The notes beneath the pieces are model-generated. The model was not told the DNA's origin. It did no database searches and was given only the letters and a program-made list of their open reading frames with translations. From positions 1-21,187 of the IMG/VR virus record IMGVR_UViG_3300050120_000114: DNA of 21,187 nt; one strand, given 5' to 3'. Origin of the DNA: a virus. This document shows, in pieces, positions 7,635-14,651 of this stretch. A program made the position numbers and the translations under genes. The first letter of the stretch is position 1; each line of letters begins with the position of its first letter.

Positions 7635-8237
7635 ATGGCTAACGAATCAAAGACAGCAGCGGGTTCCTTTCAACGGGCTCCCGATGCCGACCACAACCGA
7701 TTGCTCACAGCCCGTCGCCACGGTCGCTCACTCCGCGAAGCACGCGCAGATGGCACTGCCGAACGCGAACGGGAAAATGATCTCGGAGGGCTCACTCTCC
7801 AGTTAAACGTCCGTGGAGAAATCCCCGGTCATAAGCTTTCCTGGGTCAATGACGAAGATGGTGGGATTGAAACCAAGCTGGAATTAGGTTTCGACTTCGT
7901 CACCCAAGACGAGCTGAATGCGAAACAAGCGAAGATTGTCCCTGATGAAGAAATCACCAACGTGATCTCCCGTTTCGTCAAGGGCACTCGCAGCGACGGG
8001 CAGGCTCTCCGAGCTTACCTGTTGAAGTGCCCAGATGATCTTTGGGCTGAAATCGAATCGCGCCGGTATCGGGCTGCAGATAAGTGGGACGCGGACATCC
8101 GCAGGCAAGCAGAAGATCCCCAGAAGGGCTCCGGACTGCGAAGCTTGCGTAACATGCGAACTGAAGTCGATACTAGCTACAAGAAAGAGTACGAGCTTGG
8201 GGAAGGCGCAAAGCAACGCGGCAACTCAGAGTCGTAA
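7635..8237 (+). CDS. Protein of unknown function in the head gene cluster (200 aa)
   Basis: The frame opens with ATG at 7635 after a 42-base pyrimidine-rich gap. The ribosome site is weak (CAGG, eight bases upstream). The product starts MANESKTAAGSFQRAPDADH. It is highly charged and rich in Arg, Glu and Asp, with no transmembrane segment. A central part (about 50-85) could be beta-rich (LTLQLNVRGEIPGHKLSWVND), and the C-terminal half is helical. I do not recognise a family. It lies between scaffold and decoration/coat genes, so a head-assembly role is plausible but unproven. Confidence 0.7.
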   Translation: MANESKTAAGSFQRAPDADHNRLLTARRHGRSLREARADGTAERERENDLGGLTLQLNVRGEIPGHKLSWVNDEDGGIETKLELGFDFVTQDELNAKQAKIVPDEEITNVISRFVKGTRSDGQALRAYLLKCPDDLWAEIESRRYRAADKWDADIRRQAEDPQKGSGLRSLRNMRTEVDTSYKKEYELGEGAKQRGNSES

Positions 8238-8244
8238 GCATCTT

Positions 8245-8261
8245 GGGGCTGGGTCGGCCCC
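8245..8261 (+). other. GC-rich hairpin ahead of the decoration-type gene
   Basis: GGGGC (8245-8249) pairs with GCCCC (8257-8261) around a seven-base loop. No U-run follows, so termination is unlikely. A stem in this position could protect the 5' end of a processed messenger RNA. A similar, shorter GGGC/GCCC hairpin (8916-8927) precedes the coat gene. Confidence 0.45.
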
Positions 8262-8291
8262 TCTCAACAAACCCTTTTCAGGGAGACCACA

Positions 8292-8909
8292 ATGGCAAAC
8301 TTTATCCAGCCGCGTGGCTTCGTTCCTGTCCGTTACCTTAATGGTGCGGCATGGAGCGGAGGCGGCAACATGTATCACATCCCAGCAGCAGACACGAACC
8401 AGTACAACCCTGGTGATGTGGTGCTGTCGGCAGCTACCGGCGCAGATGCAAACGGTATTCCGAACGTCACGAAGAACACGACAGGTACAGGTGTCGTGCG
8501 CGGTGTGGTGATCGGATGCTTGCTGGCAATCCCCAACAACCCCTCACTGGTCGGCACGAACTTGGACCTCACGGTTCAGAATATCCCGGCTACGAAGACC
8601 CGTGACTACTACGTGCTGGTGGTGGATGACCCCAAGATTGTCTACCAGATCCAGGATGATGGTATCACCACGGCCAACTTGGTCGCGGCAAGCGTGGGCC
8701 TCAACGCCTCGTTCACTGTGACCAACCCGACCGCTCCTGCGCAGAACTCAGCAACCGTTCTCCTCTCCTCGTCCTTCGCCGTAACGGCTGCCCTCACGGT
8801 CAAGCTCTTCGGCCTGTCGCAAATCCCGAACAATGCGTTCGGTGCAAATGCGACCTGGGACGTGATCTTCAACCAACACGAATTCCAGGGCAATACCGCC
8901 GGGGTTTAA
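8292..8909 (+). CDS. Probable head decoration/structural protein
   Basis: A 205-residue protein with a strong ribosome site (GGGAG, seven bases before ATG). The sequence is rich in small and polar residues and short beta-prone runs, such as TGVVRGVVIGCLLAI (64-78) and RDYYVLVVDDPKIVYQI (102-118), and carries many Asn and Thr. Proteins of this type often lie directly before the coat gene in phages and bind the outside of the capsid. No enzymatic motif is present. Strong ribosome sites here and at 8944 suggest high expression of both proteins. The decoration role is inferred from position and composition. Confidence 0.65.
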   Translation: MANFIQPRGFVPVRYLNGAAWSGGGNMYHIPAADTNQYNPGDVVLSAATGADANGIPNVTKNTTGTGVVRGVVIGCLLAIPNNPSLVGTNLDLTVQNIPATKTRDYYVLVVDDPKIVYQIQDDGITTANLVAASVGLNASFTVTNPTAPAQNSATVLLSSSFAVTAALTVKLFGLSQIPNNAFGANATWDVIFNQHEFQGNTAGV

Positions 8910-8943
8910 TAATCTGGGCTTTGGCCCTTAGAGGAGAATTACC

Positions 8944-9858
8944 ATGCCAGGTATTGTCAATACAGGCTCCTACCCCAAGGGACTATGGGAAGGGGTCAAG
9001 AGCTGGTGGGATTCGGCAGCGCCTTCCGCGCCCGAGTTTGCCCCGATGATGTTCCGCAAGTACGATTCGGAGAAGAACTACGAAGAGTATGTGCAGTCAG
9101 TCGGTTTGGGTCTGGCTGTGTTCAAGCCTGAGTCGCAGCCGATCAGCTACGACACGATGCAACAGGGTTTCATCACCCGTGGCACCAACGTCGCATACGG
9201 TCTGGGGATCATCGTCACGCACGAAGAGTTGAAAGACAACTTGTACGTGAAGCTCACCCAGGGTCGTGTGGAACGGCTGCGCCGCGCATTCAAGGAAACG
9301 AAGAACATCAACGCTACCAACGTGTACAATCGGGCTTTCAATGCCGCGTATGCTGGTGGTGATGGCGTTTCGCTCCTGAACGTTGCCCATCCGAACTTCT
9401 CGGCAGGCACGTGGCAGAACAAGATGGCGATTGATGCTGCGCTCAGCCAGGCAGCTGTCGAAGACATGCTCATCTTGATGATGCAGTCGAAGGACGACCG
9501 CGGGTATATCGAGCCGTTGACCGGGGACAAGCTGATCGTCCATCCGAACAACATCATGAATGCTGATCGGATTCTGAAGACCAGCAAGGCAGTGGGCAAC
9601 AACAACAACGACATCAATCCGATTGAGACCGAAGGGTATCTGTCCGGTGGTCGGTTGTCCAACCCGTATCTGACTGCCTCGGACCCGTGGTTCATCACCA
9701 CGAACATCCAGGACGGGATGATCTGGCAAGAGCGTGAGCCGCTGGAAATCTGGGAAGATAACGACAGTGATACACGTAATTACAAAGTAGGGGCATACGA
9801 GCGATACACCTTCCTGTGGGCTAACCCCCGTGGCCTGTTCGGTTCCAACGCTGCATAA
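8944..9858 (+). CDS. Major capsid (coat) protein
   Basis: The shell-forming protein, 304 residues. AGGAG lies seven bases before the ATG, one of the strongest ribosome sites in the window, which fits the most abundant virion protein. Features consistent with an HK97-fold coat include an N-terminal region with SVGLGLAVFKPES, a long charged helix (about 97-125, LKDNLYVKLTQGRVERLRRAF), the phrase LLNVAHPNFSAG (149-160), and DKLIVHPNN (194-202) before a loop-rich segment. It follows the scaffold at the usual place and is followed by a repeat copy and a terminator-like hairpin. No separate protease gene is seen, which also fits a P22-like plan. Confidence 0.87.
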   Translation: MPGIVNTGSYPKGLWEGVKSWWDSAAPSAPEFAPMMFRKYDSEKNYEEYVQSVGLGLAVFKPESQPISYDTMQQGFITRGTNVAYGLGIIVTHEELKDNLYVKLTQGRVERLRRAFKETKNINATNVYNRAFNAAYAGGDGVSLLNVAHPNFSAGTWQNKMAIDAALSQAAVEDMLILMMQSKDDRGYIEPLTGDKLIVHPNNIMNADRILKTSKAVGNNNNDINPIETEGYLSGGRLSNPYLTASDPWFITTNIQDGMIWQEREPLEIWEDNDSDTRNYKVGAYERYTFLWANPRGLFGSNAA

Positions 9859-9868
9859 CGAGTAATTA

Positions 9869-9896
9869 ACCGCTATTACTTTTTAGTAATCCCGGT
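9869..9896 (+). repeat. Dispersed TAATCCCGGT repeat, copy 3
   Basis: Arms ACCG (9869-9872) and CGGT (9893-9896) enclose ATTACT (9875-9880) and AGTAAT (9885-9890) around TTTT, with a CT/CC mismatch. The outer stem extends by TTA/TGA with a T-G wobble (9866-9899). It begins 10 bases after the coat stop and is the first element of a chain of alternative hairpins that leads into a terminator-like stem. Confidence 0.85.
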
Positions 9897-9911
9897 TGAA
9901 AACCGCTCTCT

Positions 9912-9970
9912 AAGCGGGATCTATTGAAGGTAGCTACGGCTATACTCTCGACAGATCCCGCTTTTCTTTA
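9912..9970 (+). terminator. Intrinsic-terminator-like hairpin after the coat gene
   Basis: AAGCGGGATCT (9912-9922) is exactly complementary to AGATCCCGCTT (9953-9963), giving an 11-pair GC-rich stem followed by TTCTTTA. The 30-base loop contains its own hairpin, TAGC-TACG-GCTA (9931-9942), closed as C(UACG)G, a very stable tetraloop class. The long loop is unusual for a terminator. The left strand can instead pair upstream (CCGCT 9903-9907 with AGCGG 9913-9917), so readthrough may be conditional. Confidence 0.65.
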
Positions 9971-9990
9971 CCTAATTCAGGAGAAGTAAA

Positions 9991-10782
9991 ATGCCCGCAG
10001 AACTCTCTCGTGTAACCCGGATGCCCTTCGGCGTCACCAATGCAGCTCCACGTCAGACCATGTCCAACTACGGATGCCCGGACCCGGTCTGGTCGGCTTA
10101 CATCGACCTCGATTATATCCAGCTTGGTGATACCACTGCTACGACGCAAACAGGCACGGCCAGCTTGGCTTTGACTGCGGGTGTCGGTGGACTGGCGCTG
10201 CTCACGACCAATGCAGTCGGAGGCACTCTCGGGGCTTCCTCGACCAACCAAGCCGTCTTTCAGGTTCCTCAAGCCTCAAACGCTCAGGGTCGGATGTTCT
10301 TCAAGTGGGCTGGGGCAATCGACAGCTTGCTCGGGACTCTCCAGGTCGGTTTCGTGGCTTCCTATGCGGCCAGCCCGCAGGGTATCTATATCCAGTCAGC
10401 AGTTACCACTGGTGCTCTGTCCTTGATCGTGAAGAACGGCACGGGCACCAGCACATTCCCCTTCCCAGCAAACTTGGCCCTCGTAGCTGGCACGCAAGTA
10501 GAACTCGGTATTGAAATCGACATCTACGGCAATTGCTTCGCCTACTACAATCCCACGACTGGCGAATTCTCCCCACAGAACTCCAACGGGACGATCAGCA
10601 ATGGACCTGTCGTAGCCGCCTACATCCAGAACAACGGTGCTCTCACCGGTCTGTTCTTGCCCCTCGGCACTCTCTTTGCCTCGCAGGGGGCCAACCCGAC
10701 CACGGCAGCTGCCCGCACCCTCACCATCGACTACTTCGTCGCAGCCCAGGGCCGTACCGCTGTCGTCGGCATTCCTAACTAA
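9991..10782 (+). CDS. Probable virion protein, beta-rich (263 aa)
   Basis: The ATG at 9991 has AGGAG seven bases upstream. The 263-residue product is rich in Ala, Gly, Thr, Asn and alternating hydrophobic residues, with beta-prone runs such as FQVPQASNAQGRMFFKWAG and TQVELGIEIDIYGNCFAYYN. The pattern resembles a lectin-like or jelly-roll sandwich. This could be a second decoration protein or a carbohydrate-binding surface protein, but no specific family is recognised. It is separated from the coat gene by a terminator-like element and followed after 12 bases by another small structural gene. Confidence 0.6.
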   Translation: MPAELSRVTRMPFGVTNAAPRQTMSNYGCPDPVWSAYIDLDYIQLGDTTATTQTGTASLALTAGVGGLALLTTNAVGGTLGASSTNQAVFQVPQASNAQGRMFFKWAGAIDSLLGTLQVGFVASYAASPQGIYIQSAVTTGALSLIVKNGTGTSTFPFPANLALVAGTQVELGIEIDIYGNCFAYYNPTTGEFSPQNSNGTISNGPVVAAYIQNNGALTGLFLPLGTLFASQGANPTTAAARTLTIDYFVAAQGRTAVVGIPN

Positions 10783-10794
10783 CCAGAGGCCGTC

Positions 10795-11235
10795 ATGGCA
10801 AACGCAGTCACTATTCAAACGAGCATCGACGGCCCTCGAAATGCAGTCGTGAAGATCACTGGGATGCTCGACACCTCAGATGTAGCCCCGGTGCAGGTGG
10901 CCATCCCTCAGAACATGATGCATGCGTTCGAGTCCCGGCCCTTCCCGCTGCTGAAACTCAACTACATTGATTACTCCATTGGGGGCAATCTTGAGGTTAT
11001 TCTCTCGTGGGGGCTTGCCGCAGCTGCCGGTCCTGGGGCTCCTATCTTACCTATCGCTGCTCGTGGCCGTATGGGGTTTGATGATTTTGGTGGCCTGACC
11101 AATAACCAAGCTGGATCTGACGGGAGTATCTGGCTGCAGACGACTGGATGGGCAGCAACTCCAGACGCGATTAACGTCTTCAGTGTGGTGCTGGAATTGG
11201 TTAAAACTGGTGGTATCGGCGTGGGGGTATTGTGA
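10795..11235 (+). CDS. Probable structural protein (146 aa)
   Basis: AGAGG lies five bases before the ATG. The 146-residue product starts MANAVTIQTSIDGPRNAVVK and is beta-prone with a Gly/Ala-rich centre (WGLAAAAGPGAPILPIAARG). It has no charged catalytic cluster and no signal peptide. Its position between coat-region genes and the gp4-like adaptor suggests a minor head or decoration protein. The final TGA overlaps the start of the next small gene (TGATG). No family is recognised. Confidence 0.6.
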   Translation: MANAVTIQTSIDGPRNAVVKITGMLDTSDVAPVQVAIPQNMMHAFESRPFPLLKLNYIDYSIGGNLEVILSWGLAAAAGPGAPILPIAARGRMGFDDFGGLTNNQAGSDGSIWLQTTGWAATPDAINVFSVVLELVKTGGIGVGVL

Positions 11236-11384
11236 TGGTCACGAATAAGAAAAAGCCAGAGCACAGCCGGAAAGTCAGCCATGCTGAAGCCAAGCGTGGT
11301 GCTGCTGCTATGTCCCAGGCCATGATGGCCCGTCCTACCAAAAAGGCCAAGGGGCAGATCAATCGCAAAGAGAAGAAAATCTAA
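11235..11384 (+). CDS. Small, very basic protein (49 aa)
   Basis: The start ATG at 11235 overlaps the upstream stop by one base, which indicates translational coupling. The product has 49 residues, starts MVTNKKKPEHSRKVSHAEAK and ends GQINRKEKKI. About a third of its residues are Lys, Arg or His, with a short Ala-rich central segment. Such a protein might bind nucleic acid inside the head or coat partners. It is followed after nine bases by the adaptor gene. The function is unknown; the tight packing makes it very likely to be coding. Confidence 0.7.
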   Translation: MVTNKKKPEHSRKVSHAEAKRGAAAMSQAMMARPTKKAKGQINRKEKKI

Positions 11385-11393
11385 GGATCGGCT

Positions 11394-12107
11394 ATGCCTA
11401 CCTACAGCGGCACTTACTCCTTCGCGATAACTGCGCAGCAACTGATAACTGCTGCGTTGAACAAAACCGGAGCGTTTGACGAGTACGAGACGATTCCTGC
11501 GCAGGATCTGGCGAATGTGTTGCAGATCTTGGAAATTCTGGTCAAGGAAATGGCCCTGGATGGGATGCCTCTGTGGTGTATTCAGGATATTGCCTTTCCG
11601 ACAGTGCAAGGGCAGGCGACTTACAACCTGTCGACAATCACTGGGTCTACCCTCCCCCTGCGGATTCTTGACCAGTATATTGTTGACTCCACTGGCAACA
11701 GCGTCACCCTTGTCATGACTTCCCGTTATGATTGGGATACTCTTGGTCAGAAGTTCCAGCCGGGAGTCCCGAATCAGATTTGGTACAACCCGCAGCTTGG
11801 GGCAGGTATCATCACGCTCTATGACGTGCCCTCTGACAGCACCCACACCATTCACGTCATCACCCAGCTGCAGATGCAAGACGTCGGAGCGCTCACGAAC
11901 AACATCGCTTTTCCTCAGGAAGCCTATCGCATGTTGCTGTGGTGCCTGACAGATGAGATTTCTCTTGACTACCGCATGCCTGCAGATGAGCGGGCTGAAG
12001 TCTTCGCCAAGTCCCAAGCCTTCCGCAAGAACTTCTTCAACGCAGAGTTCGGCCAGGAACAGACCAGCATCTTCCTGACCCCTTCTGAGCGGATGGGGAA
12101 CCGGTAA
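11394..12107 (+). CDS. P22 gp4-like head-completion/adaptor protein
   Basis: In P22, gp4 binds beneath the portal, closes the filled head and starts the tail. This 237-residue protein matches that role in size, position and pattern. An N-terminal helical region, FAITAQQLITAALNKTGAF (9-27), is followed by a helix, LANVLQILEILVKEMALDG. Next come beta segments typical of the family (ATYNL, LPLRILDQYIVD, VPNQIWYNPQ) and a C-terminal helical block with FPQEAYRMLLWCLTDEIS. AAGGA lies upstream of the ATG. The stop overlaps the next gene (TAATG), coupling it to the gp10-like stabiliser. Confidence 0.75.
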   Translation: MPTYSGTYSFAITAQQLITAALNKTGAFDEYETIPAQDLANVLQILEILVKEMALDGMPLWCIQDIAFPTVQGQATYNLSTITGSTLPLRILDQYIVDSTGNSVTLVMTSRYDWDTLGQKFQPGVPNQIWYNPQLGAGIITLYDVPSDSTHTIHVITQLQMQDVGALTNNIAFPQEAYRMLLWCLTDEISLDYRMPADERAEVFAKSQAFRKNFFNAEFGQEQTSIFLTPSERMGNR

Positions 12108-13549
12108 TGGCTGACCAGAGAGAAGATCAAGACCTGCCAGTCACCTGGGCGCATCCGATTGGTACGCGGGACGGCACGTTGACTGCCGATGCGAAGATGA
12201 TTAACTGCTTCGCAGAGAAGACTGAAACCGGAGTTGCTATTGTCAAGCGCCCGGGGACCGGGTACACGTCGACAATCACGGGCACGGCGCAGGGGCAGTT
12301 TGCCTACTTCGGCAGCAATTCCATCATTGTCAATGACACCATTTATCCGTCAGGATCTATTGGGGGAACTGGAGTAGCTATTCCCTCAGTTGGCACTACA
12401 GGACTTGCCTACTTCTCCATCGATTCGGAAGAAGCCGGAGCCCCCCAAACAACTCTCCAAAGTGAGGACGGGCAGCTGTGGGTCTTCAACGGCTCGGTAG
12501 CAACTCTCGTTACAGATACCAACTACAACAGCACTGCGGTTGCTCCGGGCATGTCCTACCTCGACGGGGTGTACTACGCCATGCGGGTAGATGGGCAGGT
12601 TATCGGTAGTGCGATTAACGACCCGACTACGTGGCCAGCCCTGGACTTTGCTCAGGCTGATGTCACGTATGGATCTGGGATTTCCACTATCCGGCATCTG
12701 AACTATGTGCTGGCGTTCTACGACAAGGGTTTGCAGGTGTTCTGGGATGCCAATGCGGCTCCGAATACACAAGGTATTGCGCTGTTACCAGTGTTGAGCG
12801 CATCGTACCGGACTGGCTGCTTCAACGCTCGGACGATTGTGGAGATCTACGACAACTGCTTTTTCATGTCTCATGGGCTGCAGTATGGTCGGCAGATTCA
12901 GATGCTCTCTGGGCTAGGTCTGCAGGTAATCAGCAACCCGTTTATAGAGAAAATCCTGAATCAGGTCTCCCTCACACAGAACTCTTCCCATATGTGGGCC
13001 TTCGGGATTAATATCTGTGGGCACCAGTTCTACGTGCTGACGTTAGTGCAGCTTAACGTGACCCTGGTTTATGACGTGAGTAATGGCAACTGGGAGACTT
13101 GGAGTTCGGTAGTTGGTGGTGTGGAGCAGTATTTCACTGGTCGGTTCTATATAGAAAGTCAGGGGTCCTTCGGGATCTTCGGAGATCTGCTGCAGGATGT
13201 GTCGACAGGCCGGCAGATGCAGATGCTCCCCACCGTTTATGTGGATGCGACAGGACCGATTAATGTGACCTGTATCACCCCTCCATATGACTGGTCCACG
13301 AGCAACTATAAGCGATTTAATCAGATCTCGCAGCTGGCTGACTCTATCGACACCACCATAGCGGTTAGCTTTAGCGACGACGACTACCAAACCTTCAGCA
13401 CTCCACGTGATATTGACTTGAACGGCCCACGCAATCAACTTCGCCGGTGTGGGAGTTCCCGACGTAGAATCTGGAAGATGTTTCATCAAGATACCACTCC
13501 CCTCAGGCTGTATGAGGTGCGTATGGATATGGATGTGATGAGCAGGTAG
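12107..13549 (+). CDS. P22 gp10-like DNA stabilisation (tail hub) protein
   Basis: In P22, gp10 sits below gp4 and keeps the packaged DNA in the head. The 480-residue product starts with a family-like opening in which residues 33-50 read NCFAEKTETGVAIVKRPG, comparable with the N-terminal strand-Cys-Phe and RPG pattern in this group. The rest reads as repeated beta segments with YFGS, LWVFNG, YVLAFYDKGLQVFWD and similar runs, as expected for a beta-propeller-like hub. It is translationally coupled to the gp4-like gene. The stop is followed by a repeat copy, which marks the end of a gene block. Confidence 0.75.
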   Translation: MADQREDQDLPVTWAHPIGTRDGTLTADAKMINCFAEKTETGVAIVKRPGTGYTSTITGTAQGQFAYFGSNSIIVNDTIYPSGSIGGTGVAIPSVGTTGLAYFSIDSEEAGAPQTTLQSEDGQLWVFNGSVATLVTDTNYNSTAVAPGMSYLDGVYYAMRVDGQVIGSAINDPTTWPALDFAQADVTYGSGISTIRHLNYVLAFYDKGLQVFWDANAAPNTQGIALLPVLSASYRTGCFNARTIVEIYDNCFFMSHGLQYGRQIQMLSGLGLQVISNPFIEKILNQVSLTQNSSHMWAFGINICGHQFYVLTLVQLNVTLVYDVSNGNWETWSSVVGGVEQYFTGRFYIESQGSFGIFGDLLQDVSTGRQMQMLPTVYVDATGPINVTCITPPYDWSTSNYKRFNQISQLADSIDTTIAVSFSDDDYQTFSTPRDIDLNGPRNQLRRCGSSRRRIWKMFHQDTTPLRLYEVRMDMDVMSR

Positions 13550-13562
13550 AAGGGAGTTTCCC

Positions 13563-13590
13563 TCTCACTTTACTTTATGTTAATCCCGGT
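13563..13590 (+). repeat. Dispersed TAATCCCGGT repeat, copy 4 (degenerate left arm)
   Basis: The right half GTTAAT-CC-CGGT (13579-13590) is intact, but the left arm has lost ACCG (TCTC here). Outside it, GGGAGTTT (13552-13559) and AAACTCCC (13594-13601) form a perfect eight-pair stem, so the overall hairpin is kept by different bases. The copy lies between the gp10-like gene and the cupin-like gene. Confidence 0.75.
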
Positions 13591-13618
13591 GAAAAACTCC
13601 CTCGAAATATCTGACCAC

Positions 13619-14035
13619 ATGAACACCATGCTCATGCTCGATGCAGCTAAATATGGTGATCTGGAATTGGCTGAACAATATGGGTTGAGGATGGCCCAGA
13701 CAGAATGTCGCGTGGAGCATCTCTTCGGACCGGGGTTTTGTGTTCGAGAGATGCACATCCCTGCAGGGACATTCGTCATCGGCCACGCGCACAAAGAACC
13801 TCTAGCCAACATGCTCGTGCAGGGAACCCTCATCGTCCAGTCAGAAGGCCGCTGGTCTCGTATGTCAGCCCCCTTATTTTTCGTGGGAGCCCCTGGCCGC
13901 AAGTCCGCTATAGCTCTAACCGATGCCATCTGGCAGAATATTCTCGTAACCAATGAAACCGACCCTTCAGTTATTGAAGCCCAGTTCGTTGAAAAAAGCC
14001 CTCAATGGCTTGCAAAACAGGAGCAATTAAAATGA
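13619..14035 (+). CDS. Cupin-like protein at the P22 gp26/gp14 position
   Basis: A 138-residue protein with a small beta-barrel pattern. From residue 31, VEHLFGPGFCVREMHIPAGTFVIGHAHKE leads into MLVQGTLIV, the typical first cupin motif with His56-x-His58. The usual Glu three to four residues later is absent, so metal binding is uncertain. Similar single-cupin proteins occur in phage structural clusters. Its role is unknown; it may be a head-tail or assembly protein. The frame is open from 13577, but that ATG lies inside a repeat copy. The ATG at 13619 is preferred although neither start has a clear Shine-Dalgarno site. The stop overlaps the next start (ATGA). Confidence 0.65.
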   Translation: MNTMLMLDAAKYGDLELAEQYGLRMAQTECRVEHLFGPGFCVREMHIPAGTFVIGHAHKEPLANMLVQGTLIVQSEGRWSRMSAPLFFVGAPGRKSAIALTDAIWQNILVTNETDPSVIEAQFVEKSPQWLAKQEQLK

Positions 14036-14640
14036 GTTTCGCAGCTGTTGCGGTAGGTGTAGGGGCTTCCGTAGCTGGAGCGGTGGCCACTTCGGCGCTC
14101 TCGGGCGGCGGAAATAGCAGTAGCGGGGGTTCGCAAGCAGCCGCAGCCGCTGCAGATCCTTTTGCATCTCAGCGAGGGCAGTATCAGCAACAACTGTCCG
14201 ATCTCATAAACAATCCTTCCTCGATCACTTCGACCCCTGGGTATGCCTTCGGCTTACAGCAGAGCCAGAATGCTGTAGAAGGGAGTGCCGCAGCTAATGG
14301 CATGGTAAACAGCGGCAATGTCCTTTCTGCCCTCTCCACCAATGCCCAGGGCTATGCCTCCACCCAGCTCAATAACCAAGAGTTGCTTCTCGCCCAACTC
14401 TCCGGGGCTAACGTCGGCTCTCCTGGAACTGCCGGTCAGATTCTGCAAGGCCAGAATAATAACAACCAGGCAGCTGCTGGCACCCTCGGCAGTCAGATCG
14501 GGGGAGCAGTCACTTCCGGAGCTAACAGCCTGTACCAGGGGTTCAACTCCGGAGTGAATGGCACCTATGCTGCTGGAGACACCAGCTCCTCGGTCAATTC
14601 TGACAATCAGGGTGTGTACTACGATAACGGCATCAACTAA
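14032..14640 (+). CDS. Probable ejection protein, P22 gp7-like (202 aa)
   Basis: In P22, three ejection proteins travel with the DNA into the host. This first candidate has 202 residues and starts MSFAAVAVGVGASVAGAVAT, a glycine/alanine-rich hydrophobic N-terminus that could insert into a membrane. Residues 42-114 (DPFASQRGQYQQQLSDLI and the following TPGYAFGLQQSQNAV, NSGNVLSAL, YASTQLNNQ) match a common pattern in phage DNA-transfer proteins. The tail is low in complexity, rich in Gly, Asn and Ser. The start at 14032 is set by AGGAG eight bases upstream. A longer frame from 14005 has no ribosome site. Confidence 0.75.
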   Translation: MSFAAVAVGVGASVAGAVATSALSGGGNSSSGGSQAAAAAADPFASQRGQYQQQLSDLINNPSSITSTPGYAFGLQQSQNAVEGSAAANGMVNSGNVLSALSTNAQGYASTQLNNQELLLAQLSGANVGSPGTAGQILQGQNNNNQAAAGTLGSQIGGAVTSGANSLYQGFNSGVNGTYAAGDTSSSVNSDNQGVYYDNGIN

Positions 14641-14651
14641 GGAGAGTCATC

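Noticed and set aside
10971-12017. 348-residue minus-strand frame
   Set aside because: It lies opposite three tightly packed + strand genes, including the gp4-like adaptor, and shows no domain of its own.
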